Below, in pieces: positions 10,748 through 20,387 of a stretch of DNA of 64,000 nt. The notes beneath the pieces were generated by a model, which made no database searches, had not been told where the DNA came from, and saw only the letters and a list, made by a program, of their open reading frames with translations. The DNA is from Glandiceps talaboti. Lineage: Eukaryota; Hemichordata; Enteropneusta; Spengelidae. Numbering within the stretch: position 1 is the first letter of the stretch; every line of letters begins with the position of its first letter. Both the position numbers and the translations under genes were made by a program. The DNA lies in assembly GCF_964340395.1 (NCBI RefSeq), contig NC_135551.1:3151001-3215000 (forward strand). Direction: 5' to 3'.

Positions 10748-11589
10748 TATATGTAGTGCAATTGCGAACAATAGCCACTTCAGGAATAAATGACAAAGAG
10801 ATCTCCTAATTGGCCAAGCAAATTGGTTCGCTGCTGCTCAGAATAACAAAAAAAAAAAAATAATAAAAATGTAAGACGGCAACACTTTACGAAAGGTGTA
10901 CATTGTACTTTAACGTGCATTGGGTATTGCACTCCAATACACGGGACCTCTATTTTACGTCCTGTCCGAGGGACAAAAGTAAAGTATAAAAAGGAATCAA
11001 AAATACATGAGACATACAAGTGTACAAATATCCATACGTTCTACAGAGGAGGCAAAATGCATTACTGGAAACCCAAGTGACCAATAAAAGAACAAGACCC
11101 TACTAGAGAATTACAGCACCAGGTCTTACTGCACTGTTTTCTGGCAGTTTAAGGAACAGGTCCAGCCAGCTCATAAATCACAAGTGCTCTAGTAAGCCAG
11201 GTGAATTGCCTACATCTCTTGAATCACCAGTCATGCATTCCACCCCTCACCAAGTGTATCATACCTTGCCAAAGATAACATGAAGCATGATTACATGAAT
11301 TACACAGGATTAGAGTCTGCCTGTCAATGGTGCTATATTAAGTGTTTGTGCACTCGGCATTTGAAAGACTGGATACCATCACTGTTAATTTTTCCTACGA
11401 CTACATCTGGAAGGTTGTTCCACATTCTTATTGCAGAGTGAAGGAAACTTCTATCCAGTGTAGATGTTTTTGCCGTTGGCATAGTCAGGGCATGATCAGG
11501 CATAGATGTGCTGGCGCGAGTAGTTCTGCGAGTTGTGTACATATTTGGTAGCATTGCCTGGAGGTCTCTGGGACAGTGGCTGGTGTGCA
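10714..11589 (-). mobile_element. 5'-truncated LINE inserted in the tandem array
   Basis: On the plus strand a run of 33 T (10714-10746) abuts the array unit at ...CCCTGATGGCAA; this is the poly(A) tail of a minus-strand insertion. The array sequence resumes at ~11589 with TTGTAAAGTATGAAATTCC, the continuation of the same unit position. Within lies the C-terminal end of a LINE ORF2 (11333-~11589), then about 590 bp of 3' untranslated sequence with a second A-rich tract (10849-10861 region on the plus strand). It is 5'-truncated, as is usual for target-primed retrotransposition. Confidence 0.75.
11333..11589 (-). pseudogene. LINE reverse transcriptase C-terminal tail
   Basis: The frame ends with TSTLDRSFLHSAIRMWNNLP, followed by a SF-K-RVHKHL ending. 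This S-F-x-x-S-A-x-R-x-W-N-x-L-P pattern is the common C-terminal motif downstream of the reverse transcriptase in many LINE ORF2 proteins. The upstream part including the catalytic palm is absent because of 5' truncation at ~11589. Clade not assigned. Confidence 0.7.
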
Positions 11590-12715
11590 TTGTAAAGTAT
11601 GAAATTCCTGCATCTGTGCTAGAATGGCAAAAACACATTTTGATGAGGGTGTTCTAATATGTATTGGATATGTGTCATGTAAAGTTGAAAAATCCTCAAC
11701 AAACTGTTGTTTTGAGTGTGTGGGGAAGTCCTAAATAAATGGTGTTTTTGACAATTTGTAAAGTATGGAATTCCTAGATGTGCTAGAATGGCAAAACCAC
11801 ATTTTAATGAGGGTGTTAGACATATGTCATGTAAAGTTGAAAAATCCTCAACAAACTGTTGCTTTGAGTGTGTGAGGAAGTCCTAAATAAATGCTATTTT
11901 TGACAATTTGTAAAATATGAAATTCCTCCATCTGTGCTAGAATAGCAACAACACATTGATAAGGGTGTTCTAATATGTATTGGACATATATCATGTAAAG
12001 TTGAAAAATCCTCAAGAAAGTGTTGTTTTGAGTGTGTGAGGAAGTCCTTGATAAATGGTGTTTTTCTATAAGGTTTGTTACCCTGATGACAATTTGTACA
12101 GTATGAAATTCCTGCATCTGTGCTAGAATGGTAACAGCACATTAATAAGGGTGTTCTAATATGTATTGGACATATATCATGTAAAGTTGGAAAATCCTCA
12201 ACAAACTGTTGTTTTGAGTGTGTGAGGAAGTCCTCGATAAATGATGTTTTCTATAAGGATCGTTACCCTGATGACAATTTGTAAAGTATGAAATTCCTAG
12301 CTTTGCTAGTATGGCAAAAGCACATTGTGATGAGGGTGTTCTAATAATATGTATTGGACATATATGATGTAAAGTTGAAAAATCCTCAACAAACTGTTGT
12401 TTTGAGTGTGTGAGGAAGTCGTAAATAAATGGTGTTTTTGACAATTTGTAAAGTATGGAATTCCTAGCTCTGTTAGAATGGCAAAAGCACATTTTAATGA
12501 GGGTGTTCTAAATTGTATTGGACATATATCATGTAAAGTTGAAAAATCCTAAATAAATAGTGTTTTTGACAATTTGTAAAGTATGAAATTCCTGCATCTG
12601 TTCTAGCATAGCAACAGCACATTGATATGGGTGTTCTAATATGTATTGGACATATATCATGTAAAGTTGAAAAATCCTCAACAAACTGTTGTTTTGAGTG
12701 TGTGAGGAAGTCCTC

Positions 12716-12722
12716 GATAAAT
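12716..12722 (+). repeat. target-site duplication, left copy (GATAAAT)
   Basis: GATAAAT belongs to the array unit (CCTCGATAAATGGTG) and recurs at 15715-15721 on the other side of the Penelope-like element. Confidence 0.7.
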
Positions 12723-13211
12723 AATTTGGAAATTTCAGAGTATCAGTCCAACTATAATATTGAGCGGGTCCCAGGTGTTATATTCGGAAACAGTTCTTGA
12801 AGATGCTTGATGATTTAGGAATAAAACCAAGAGACCAGTTTCCAAAGTTAAAATTCTTTATTTATCCGACGTTTCGGACTTTCACAGAAGACCTTCCTCA
12901 GGGTACTAAAAGTGAATAGAGACAGTGAAAAGGACCGGTAAAAAAACTGGATATTGGGCAGTGATACAATAAAATATAAAAGGATACTTGGTAAAATGAT
13001 ACAGGTGAATAAAAAAGTTCGAAAAATGGAAGTGTTGAACAAAATAAAAGACTTACAAAGTGGTTCAAACGGCACACAGGTAAACTACGTGTCAATCGGG
13101 CCGATCATGGATGTTACTGACAAGTGATTGAGAAAGGCCCACCTAGCTGAGTGTAGATTTAAAAAGGAAATGAATGCTAGGGGTTATATAGAACAAACGG
13201 GGTCAAATGGG
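12723..13211 (-). other. Penelope-like element 3' untranslated region, possible ribozyme remnant
   Basis: Minus strand contains CCTGAGGAAGG followed at a short distance by GTCCGAAACGTCGG (plus-strand ~12868-12905). Penelope-like elements are known to carry minimal hammerhead ribozymes in their terminal regions with a CTGANGA...GAAA...GTC core. Here CTGAGGA has G at the position usually T, so this could be a degenerate or non-functional version. The rest shows no feature. Confidence 0.35.
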
Positions 13212-14012
13212 TTACCAGTCTTTTTTGTTCAAGCCGTTTGGTGAAAGTGTATCTAACTCATGGATTATTTTAAGTTCAAGCTGTTTTCTGATCTTATCTG
13301 TTTTGGAAAATACTTTACAGAGTCCTGAGAATTGGAAATCATTCATGCTGTGACATTGACTGTTAAAATGAGCGGCTACTGGGGTGTCCTTGTGTGTTTT
13401 GATACTGTATATGTGTTCCTTGATACGTACACGAAGTTCCCGTTTTGTTTCTCCTATGTATAACATGTTACATTTTGAACAGTTGATGACGTATATTAAG
13501 TTCCTTGTGCTGCATGTTAGTTGTCCAATGATCGGGTATGATTTCTTTGTCATGGGGTTCGTGATTCTGTCATTGTTGTGTATGATCATTGAAGGGCACA
13601 CTTTACATTTGTTGCATGGCTTGCAGTTCCCCGGGTCTTTACTTTTTGTTGTTTCTTTGATGTTGGCTCTTACCAGGATCTTTTTGAGATTGGGCGGTTG
13701 TTTATAGGAGACAATAGGTGGTGTATGAAAGGTATCTTTGGTTTGTTGATCAGAGTTGAGTATGGACCAGTGTTTACGAATTATGGTGGATATGCTTGGT
13801 AGTGATGGATGGTAGGTTAAAACAAATGGTATTCTTCCTTGTGAGTCCTTATTTTTGTCCTTGTATTGAAGCAGGTCATTGCATTGAGTATCTCTGGCTT
13901 TCTGGATGGCATTGGAAATTGTAGTCTGTTTATACTTTCTATTAGTTAGTTGGTGTTCTAGTTTTTTTGTTTCAGCGGTGTATAGCGTGTTATCCGAGCA
14001 TATACGTCTGTA
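13212..14012 (-). CDS. Penelope-like element: linker and GIY-YIG endonuclease
   Basis: In frame with the reverse transcriptase upstream but separated from it by TGA at 14013. The whole stretch is open: it begins YRRICSDNTLYTAETKK, passes a Cys-rich segment (CKPCNKCKVC) and ends with the endonuclease. YVINCSKCNMLYIGETKREL contains the variant GIY-YIG signature (YVI...YIG) with the following conserved Arg and a HxxxI-K-H stretch (VRIKEHI), as in Penelope enzymes, which nick DNA to prime reverse transcription. It ends at the stop at 13212. Without readthrough it could not be made as part of the polyprotein. Confidence 0.85.
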   Translation of the reverse strand, partial: YRRICSDNTLYTAETKKLEHQLTNRKYKQTTISNAIQKARDTQCNDLLQYKDKNKDSQGRIPFVLTYHPSLPSISTIIRKHWSILNSDQQTKDTFHTPPIVSYKQPPNLKKILVRANIKETTKSKDPGNCKPCNKCKVCPSMIIHNNDRITNPMTKKSYPIIGQLTCSTRNLIYVINCSKCNMLYIGETKRELRVRIKEHIYSIKTHKDTPVAAHFNSQCHSMNDFQFSGLCKVFSKTDKIRKQLELKIIHELDTLSPNGLNKKDW

Positions 14013-15305
14013 TCATAGAGCTTGACTATAGGGGATGGATTTGAAGACATGGCGTGGATGACAGGACGATGGCAGAAGATATGAATGTTTATCAGTGGGT
14101 TTGCTGTATACGGTTGTATGGAGTTCGTTGTTCTTTATGAACATCTTTGTGTCAAGGAATGCAATTTCTGAAGTGCTGTGTTCCATGGTGAATTGGAGTG
14201 TAGGATGGATCGAATTGCAGTGAGTATGGAAGTCAGAGAGTTGTTGATCACCGTGTAACCAGATGAATCTGACGTCATCGATGAATCTGTTCCATTTTTC
14301 TGGTTTGAGTGGAGAGCTAGATATGATTTCCTTTTCCAATTTTCCCATTGCTATGTTGGCATATGATGGGGCCATTTTACTGCCCATTGCTGTTCCTTGT
14401 ATTTGTAGATAAAATGTGTCGTTAAATTTGAAGTAGTTTTTGCTCAGAATGAATTCGATCATTTCGGTGACTAGTTGTGGATGTGGAGTTGTGGTATTGT
14501 TCTCTTCCAATGCTTCTTGTACAGCCTTTATTCCATATTCATGGGGAATATTTGTATACAGAGATATGACATCCATTGTGACTAGAGTGGCAGTGTCAGG
14601 CATTGTGATATTCTTGATATCTTGTAAGTGATGAGTGGTGTCTTTAATATATGATGGTAGGTCATGTACGATAGGTTGCAGAATAAAGTCAACATATTGT
14701 GCCAGCGGGGTTGTAAGAGATTGGCATTGTGGGATAATTGGCCGTAGTGGTGTGTTCTCCTTGTGGATTTTTGGTAGTCCGTAGAAATGTCCTGGCTTCG
14801 GTTCTTTAGGTATCAGCTTGTTAGAGAGATCACGTGATATCCATTTTTTCTGTTCCCATCTTTTAATTTTTCTTTCAAGTTGTTTTAAGTAGAGATCCGT
14901 TGGGTCTTCATCAAGTTGTTTGTAGAAGTTTGTATTATCCAGGTGTTTCATGCATTGGTCTATGTACCATGGTGTATCCATGACTACGATACCACCACCC
15001 TTGTCTGCTGCTTTGATGGTTATATCATCTCGATGTGAAATTTCCTTGATTGCTGTCCTCTCTCCTTCGCTTATATTGTTGTATGTTTTTTTCCAATTTT
15101 CTCGTTCTAAGATGTCTTGTTCTACTGCATTCAGGAAAGCTTCAAGGGTTATGTTTTGGTTTGGAGGGGGGGTTGTAGTGGGATTTTTCGCGTTTGAATG
15201 GACCGGCTTCATTGACTTGTGGATTACTTTGATTCTCTCTATCTCTATAGAGGTATTTAAGTCTGCATTTTCGTTTAAATTCACTAATATCTGATTGTAG
15301 TTCAT
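14013..15305 (-). CDS. Penelope-like element: reverse transcriptase
   Basis: 430 residues. Recognisable blocks in order: AADKGGGIVVMD (residues ~98-109), FYGLPKIHKENTPLRPI (~170), TMDVISLYTNIPH (catalytic Asp of motif A), QGTAMGSKMAPSYAN (motif B), RFIDDVRFIW with the FIDD catalytic pair (motif C) and AFLDTKMF (motif D/E region). These are hallmarks of Penelope-type reverse transcriptases, related to telomerase. The real protein starts further upstream (15142-15714 in another frame); the Met at 15305 is only the first in this frame. It stops at TGA where related proteins continue YSQALRYRRI, so a CGA to TGA change is likely. Confidence 0.9.
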   Translation of the reverse strand: MNYNQILVNLNENADLNTSIEIERIKVIHKSMKPVHSNAKNPTTTPPPNQNITLEAFLNAVEQDILERENWKKTYNNISEGERTAIKEISHRDDITIKAADKGGGIVVMDTPWYIDQCMKHLDNTNFYKQLDEDPTDLYLKQLERKIKRWEQKKWISRDLSNKLIPKEPKPGHFYGLPKIHKENTPLRPIIPQCQSLTTPLAQYVDFILQPIVHDLPSYIKDTTHHLQDIKNITMPDTATLVTMDVISLYTNIPHEYGIKAVQEALEENNTTTPHPQLVTEMIEFILSKNYFKFNDTFYLQIQGTAMGSKMAPSYANIAMGKLEKEIISSSPLKPEKWNRFIDDVRFIWLHGDQQLSDFHTHCNSIHPTLQFTMEHSTSEIAFLDTKMFIKNNELHTTVYSKPTDKHSYLLPSSCHPRHVFKSIPYSQAL

Positions 15306-15714
15306 TCAAGTTGATATGATTGGGTGTGGGGCAAAACATAAGACCTTTCGAGAGAACACTAGCTTGAGCCTCGGTTAGTTGGCTTGATGACAGATTAGTG
15401 ACAATTGACGTATCTGGTGGGGGTGGAGTTGTTTGCTTTTTTCTGTTTGAGTGTCTGTTGTTTCTTTGCTTCTTGTTGAAACGTCGATTCGGTTTACTGT
15501 GTTTTCCCGGATGTATGCGATCGGGTTGGTCTTCGACAAGACGTTGCAGTTTCGATCTTTGTTTGTTTATTCTAAGTTGTCTTAATTTAGTTGTCATCGA
15601 TGATAGTTTTTCATGAACGTGAGTTAAGTCAATGGGGTGGAATTTATCTTCCATCTCTTCTTTTGTCTTCTTGATGTCACTTTGAACAGATGATAACACT
15701 TTCTTGTTTTCTTT
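15142..15714 (-). pseudogene. Penelope-like element: N-terminal region, frame-shifted
   Basis: Reads NKKVLSSVQSDIKKTKEEME at the insertion edge, then a basic Arg/Lys/Gln-rich stretch with PPPP, then LTEAQASVLSKGLMFCPTPN and SDISEFKRKCRLKYLYRD, the typical pre-reverse-transcriptase segment of these proteins. The frame should pass into that of 14013-15305; a run of 7 G on the plus strand (15166-15172) is where it slips. Upstream, the same frame continues out of the element into array DNA to an ATG at 15783, so an accidental host-derived start codon is in frame. Confidence 0.75.
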
Positions 15715-15721
15715 GATAAAT
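15715..15721 (+). repeat. target-site duplication, right copy (GATAAAT)
   Basis: Matches 12716-12722; the array unit resumes with GGTGTTTTTTCTATAACG. Confidence 0.7.
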
Positions 15722-17982
15722 GGTGTTTTTTCTATAACGATCATTACCCTGATAGCAATTTGTAAAGTATGAAATTCCTGCATCTGTGCTAGAATGGCAA
15801 AAACACATTTTGATGAGGGTGTTCTAATATGTATTGGACATTATCATGTAAAGTTGAAAAATCCTCAACAAACTGTTGTTTTGAGTGTTTGAGGAAGTCC
15901 TAAATAAATGGTGTTTTTGACAATTTGTAAAGTATGGAATTCCTAGCTGTGCTAGAATGGCAAAAACACATTTTGATGAGGGTGTTCTAATATGTATTGG
16001 ACATTATCATGTAAAGTTGAAAAATCCTCAACAAACTGTTGTTTTGAGTGTGTGAGGAAGTCCTAAATAAATGGTGTTTTTGACAATTTGTAAAGTATGA
16101 AATTCCTGCATCTGTGCTAGAATGGCAACAGGACATTTTGAAAAGGGTGTTCTAATAGCTATTGGACATATATCGTCATGTAAAGTTGAAAAATCCTCAA
16201 CAAAGTGTTGTTTTGAGTGTGTGAGGGAGTCCTCGATAAATGGTGTTTTTTATAAGGAATTACCCTGATGACAATTTGTAAAGTATGAAATTCCTGCATC
16301 TGTGCTAGAATGGCAACAGCACATTTTAATGAGGGTGTTCTAATAATATGTATTGGACATATATCATGTAAAGTTGAAAAATCCTCAACAAAATGTTGTT
16401 TTGAGTGTGTGAGATAGTCCTCGATAAATAGTGTTTTTTTCTATAAGGATCGTTACCCTGATGACAATTGATATGATATTCCTGCATCTGTGCTAGAATG
16501 GCAACAGCACATTTTGATAAGGGTGTTCTAATATGTATTGGACACATATCATGTAAAGTTAAAAAATCCTCAACAAACTTGTTTTGAGTGTGTGAGGAAG
16601 TCCTAAATAAATGGTGTTTTCTATAAGGTTTGTTACCCTGATGACAATTTGTACAGTATGAAATTCCTGCATCTGTGCTAGAATGGTAACAGCACATTAA
16701 TAAGGGTGTTCTAATATGTATTGGACATATATCATGTAAAGTTGGAAAGTCCTCAACAAACTGTTGTTTTGAGTGTGCGAGGAAGTCCTAAATAAATGGC
16801 ATTTTCTATAAGAACCATTACCCTGATGACAATTTGTAAAGCATGAAATTCCTTCATCTGTGCTAGCATGGCAATTTTGATGAGGGTGTTCTAATATGTA
16901 TTGGACATATATCATGTAAAGTTGAAAAATCCTCAACAAAATGTTGTTTTGAGTGTGTGAGGAAGTCCTAAATAAATGCTGTTTTTGACAATTTGTAAAG
17001 TATGAAATTCCTGCATCTGTGCTAGAATGGTAACAGCACATTAATAAGGGTGTTCTAATATGTATTGGACATATATCATGTAAAGTTGGAAAATCCTCAA
17101 CAAACTGTTGTTTTGAGTGTGTGAGGAAGTCCTCGATAAATGATGTTTTCTATAAGGATCGTTACCCTGATGACAATTTGTAAAGTATGAAATTCCTAGC
17201 TTTGCTAGTATGGCAAAAGCGCATTGTGATGAGGGTGTTCTAGTAATATGTATTGGACATATATCATGTAATGTTGAAAAATCCTCAACAAACTGTTGTT
17301 TTGAGTGTGTGAGGAAGTCCTAAATAAAAGTTGTTTTTGACAATTTGTAAAGTATGAAATTCCTGCATCTGTGCTAGAATGGCAACAGGACATTTTGAAA
17401 AGGGTGTTCTAATAATATGTATTGGACATATATCATGTAAAGTTGAAAAATCCTCAACAAACTGTTGCTTTGAGTGTGTGAGGAAGTCCTCGATAAATGA
17501 TGTTTTCTGATGACAATTTGTAAAATATGAAATTCTTACATCTGTGCTAGAATGGCAACAGTACATTTTGATAAGGGTGTTCTAATAATATGTATTGGAC
17601 ATATATCATGTAAAGTTGAAAATCCTCAACAAACTGTTGTTTTGAGTGTGTGAGGAAGTCCTCGATAAATGGTGTTTTTTCTATAAGGATCGTTACCCTG
17701 ATGACAATTTGTAAATATGAAATTCCTGCATCTGTGCTAGAATGGCAACAGCACATTGATAACGGTGTTCTAATATGTATTGGACATATATCATGTAAAG
17801 TTGAAATATCCTCAACAAAGTGTTGTTTTGAGTGTGTGAGGAAGTCCTCGATAAATGGTGTTTTTTCTATAAGGATCGTTACCCTGATGACAATTTGTAA
17901 AGTATGAAATTCCTGCATCTGTGCTAGAATGGCAACAGAACATTTTGATAAGGGTGTTCTAATATGTATTGGACATGTATCA

Positions 17983-18175
17983 TTAGGTCAACAATTTTGA
18001 AAATTAAGAAATTAGGTCAGGCTGAAAATTATGAAGATTTCAAAGCATGTGTAAATAAAGAATACAATCAAGATGTTGGTATTTACGTCATCAAAAGTAC
18101 GAGGGAAGTTTACAGCTTCATAAAATCTTTGTCGTGCTTCCTTCCTGTATTTGAAGGGAAGATATAATTTTTTCT
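17983..18175 (+). other. non-repeat segment between array and its inverted last unit
   Basis: About 190 bp that do not match the array unit. It is open on the plus strand from the preceding unit to a stop at 18165 and reads NYEDFKACVNKEYNQDVGIY, then a V-K-S-T-R-E stretch. The residue mix looks protein-like rather than repeat-like, but I do not recognise a family and there is no clear acceptor. It may be the unique core of the element that carries the tandem units, or captured coding DNA. Confidence 0.35.
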
Positions 18176-18255
18176 AGCACAGATGCAGGAATTTCATACT
18201 TTACAAATTGTCAAAAACACCATTTATTTAGGACTTCCTCACACAAGCTGCTGTT
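18176..18255 (-). repeat. inverted array unit
   Basis: CTAGCACAGATGCAGGAATT, TTCATACTTTACAAATTGTC and TTAGGACTTCCTCACACA are the reverse complement of the short-type array unit. All ~25 other units face the opposite way. Confidence 0.88.
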
Positions 18256-18780
18256 GTATAATTACCAAGGTTAAAACAGATATAAAATGGTCACAATTAC
18301 AAACTCTGGCACTACTGAAATTCGGTAGAGAGAATTCCAAATTTTGATGAAACCACAGCGTCATTAAAATTTAATTACCTCATCACTTGACAGATATACA
18401 GATATACAAATATACAGATATACAGATATACAAATGAGCAATGGTACTGGTCTACAAGTAGTCTAATTTGGTACACATGAAGAAAAATCACACTGCCATG
18501 ACAAGAGTCAATTCTCTATCTCAATCAATCTTCAATGGCCAAATATTTGACTTTATTAGGAAGTCTTAAATTCTTAATTTCTTAAATTCCAGTCTAACAA
18601 TCAATTTGACATATGCCCAAATCTTACATAAAAACAAGCAACGAATATCAATTTCAACATGATCCTGGGATCCAACTTCCCTCACAAGATCATTATACAG
18701 TCATCACTCTGATACATTGTCGTGAATAGCACATCATTTGACGTGTTTGAACTAGACTGTATGCAAATGAGGTCAAATGT
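18256..18780. other. no gene recognised; short ACAGATATACA repeat
   Basis: AT-rich. At 18391-18437 a 10-bp unit ACAGATATAC/ACAAATATAC repeats about five times. Nothing else is supported. Confidence 0.6.
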
Positions 18781-18789
18781 CCAGCATGT

Positions 18790-19660
18790 ATCATGTGTAC
18801 ATGTATAGGATTAAATTTGCCATGGATCTGAATATGAAATCAAAAACATATTCAGGTTTTACCTGACCTGCATTTGAAAGGGGAGTGCAAATTAGCCATG
18901 GATTCAAACATGAATGTGAATCCAAAATATTTGGTATTTACATGGCCTGTGTTTGAAAGAGAAGGTAAAATTTGGCATGGATCCGGGTGTTAATATGTAT
19001 ACAAAAATATTTGGTCATTAGCTAATCTCGATTATCCAGCCTCTCATCACTTGGAATGCTACTACGAGACTTCCCCAAATGAAAGTCTGGAGATACTACA
19101 TTTAAACTTTCTCACAAAGGAAGTACCTGCTGGAGCAGTGCATCATGGGTACACTTCACATCCAACATTGCAGGCTGAATGATTTAGATACTTTCCATAC
19201 AGATCATCACTTCTCAAGCAACTGTTATATAATAATTACTATAATCAAGTATGGCTAGCAGATTTTTTAGGCTTCCAAGATATGTACTATGTGCCGTCTG
19301 GCGTGAAAAAATTTGACTGTGGTTTCTCCAGACTGACATATGGGTGGTCTCATAGGCAGTGCCGCAAACAACGAGAATCTGGATAATCTAGACTAGTCTT
19401 TAACTTGCCTGTGCATTTGATAGGGCAGTGGAAATTTGCAATGGATCCAAATGTTAATGTGAATCCAAACAAATATTGTCTTTATGTGTCCTGTATTTGA
19501 AAGGGAAGATATAATTTGGCTTTGATCTGGATGTGAATATGAATATGAATCCCCCAAAAATATTCGGTCTTTGGGGAAGATGAAATTTTTGATGGATCCG
19601 AATGTGAATGGAAATCCAAAAAAATCCGTTTTGACCTGGCCTGGCCTTGCCTGACCTGAC
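18790..19660. repeat. ~75-90 bp diverged repeat, interrupted by a MITE
   Basis: A unit with TGGATCTGAATATGAAATC, then a ATATTC/TTGGT block, ACCTGACCTGCATTTGAAAG and GGCATGGATC recurs at ~18820, 18895, 18965, 19395, 19470, 19520 and 19590, ending in a GGCCTTGCCTGACCTGACC tract near 19640. A further copy lies at 34105-34200. No coding content. Confidence 0.7.
19021..19395. mobile_element. 375-bp MITE candidate with short inverted ends
   Basis: Interrupts the 75-90 bp repeat. Its left end reads GCTAATCTCGATTATCCAG, the reverse complement of its right end TAGTCTAGATTATCCAG; 15 of 17 aligned bases agree. GTCATTA (19014-19020) on the left and GTCTTTA (19396-19402) on the right look like a 7- to 8-bp target duplication with one change. 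No transposase. The superfamily is not certain; the duplication length would suit hAT. Confidence 0.55.
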
Positions 19661-20387
19661 CTGGCCTTGTCTGACCTGAAAACCTTGAAAACCCTTTTGT
19701 TCAAAGTATCAGATGTAACCTTTTTGCAGATTTTAATAGAAACAGGTATATCAATAAGTTTACTATTGAATATGTATAAGCTCAATAACAACTTTAATAA
19801 ACAAGTTGCTGACAGTTGAAACAAGACCTGGGGATATACTTGTAGGTATTTTTAGTGAAAATATTACTACTAATATACCTTCTGGTAGTTTCACAAGACT
19901 GCTGCTTTCAAGGCTTAAATAGTTTCCACCGAGAAGTTAAGGCAAGCTAGAGGATTTGTTAGCCTGGATAATAACTGAGATATTCTATTCTTCAGGGTTA
20001 TCCATAAAAAATGATGGGTGTAAAACAGGATAGAGTACTTTGACAATGCTTGCTATCACTAGTGCATATAAGTACTTACTTTTCCTTGAATGTTTGATCA
20101 GTTCTGCTGTCTTTAACAGTGAGCAGAGCTGTAGGGTTAGGTTGATATCTGACCTATGTCCATCTGTCTGTTGTCTATCAACTTTTTAGATTTCAATCTT
20201 CTCCAAAATTACTCAATATCTAATTTAGCTAACATTTGGTGTCCTCTGGGGAGTGGATGTAAGTTTGTTGTTACAATTAAGCATGTGCAAATTACGTTTA
20301 AAAGTGGGTTTGTATACAAAAAATTGTGTTCTATCGTACAACAGCCCTATGATATTTTCCCAACTCCTTGAAGAGCATACAATCTGT
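19661..20387. other. no gene recognised
   Basis: AT-rich sequence with no supported exon or repeat. Confidence 0.5.

Larger units (their letters stand above)
12723..15714 (-). mobile_element. Penelope-like retroelement, nearly full length
   Basis: A 2992-bp insertion on the minus strand flanked by GATAAAT direct repeats in an array unit. In reading order it has an N-terminal basic/Pro-rich region, a reverse transcriptase, a linker and a GIY-YIG endonuclease, the canonical layout of endonuclease-bearing Penelope-like elements, then ~490 bp of 3' untranslated sequence. Two lesions break the ~830-codon frame: a shift in a 7-base homopolymer (15166-15172) and TGA at 14013-14015. The 5' end enters mid-protein without an ATG of its own, so the copy is probably 5'-truncated. 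Confidence 0.88.
9560..18255. repeat. ~160-190 bp tandem array, about 25 units, with two nested retroelements
   Basis: A unit carrying, in order, GAGGAAGTCCTCGATAAATG, GACAATTTGTAAAGTATGAA, ATTCCTGCATCTGTGCTAGA, a GGGTGTTCTAATATGTATTGG block, ACATATATCATGTAAAGTTG and TCCTCAACAAACTGTTG repeats throughout. The ACATATATCATG landmark returns every ~160-190 bp. Two unit types exist: a long one with CTATAAGGATCATTACCCTG and a short one where this is replaced by TTTTTGAC. Units are interrupted by a LINE (10714-~11589) and a Penelope-like element (12723-15714). The last unit, 18176-18255, is inverted. The many frames across the array, e.g. on the minus strand, are repeat translations, not genes. Confidence 0.92.

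Noticed and set aside
9536-17918. Many minus-strand open frames of 80-220 codons with similar peptides (e.g. HHLSRTSSHTQNN)
   Set aside because: They are translations of the tandem array unit in changing frames; the same DNA also encodes the array in the other frames and no start, splice or domain is shared.
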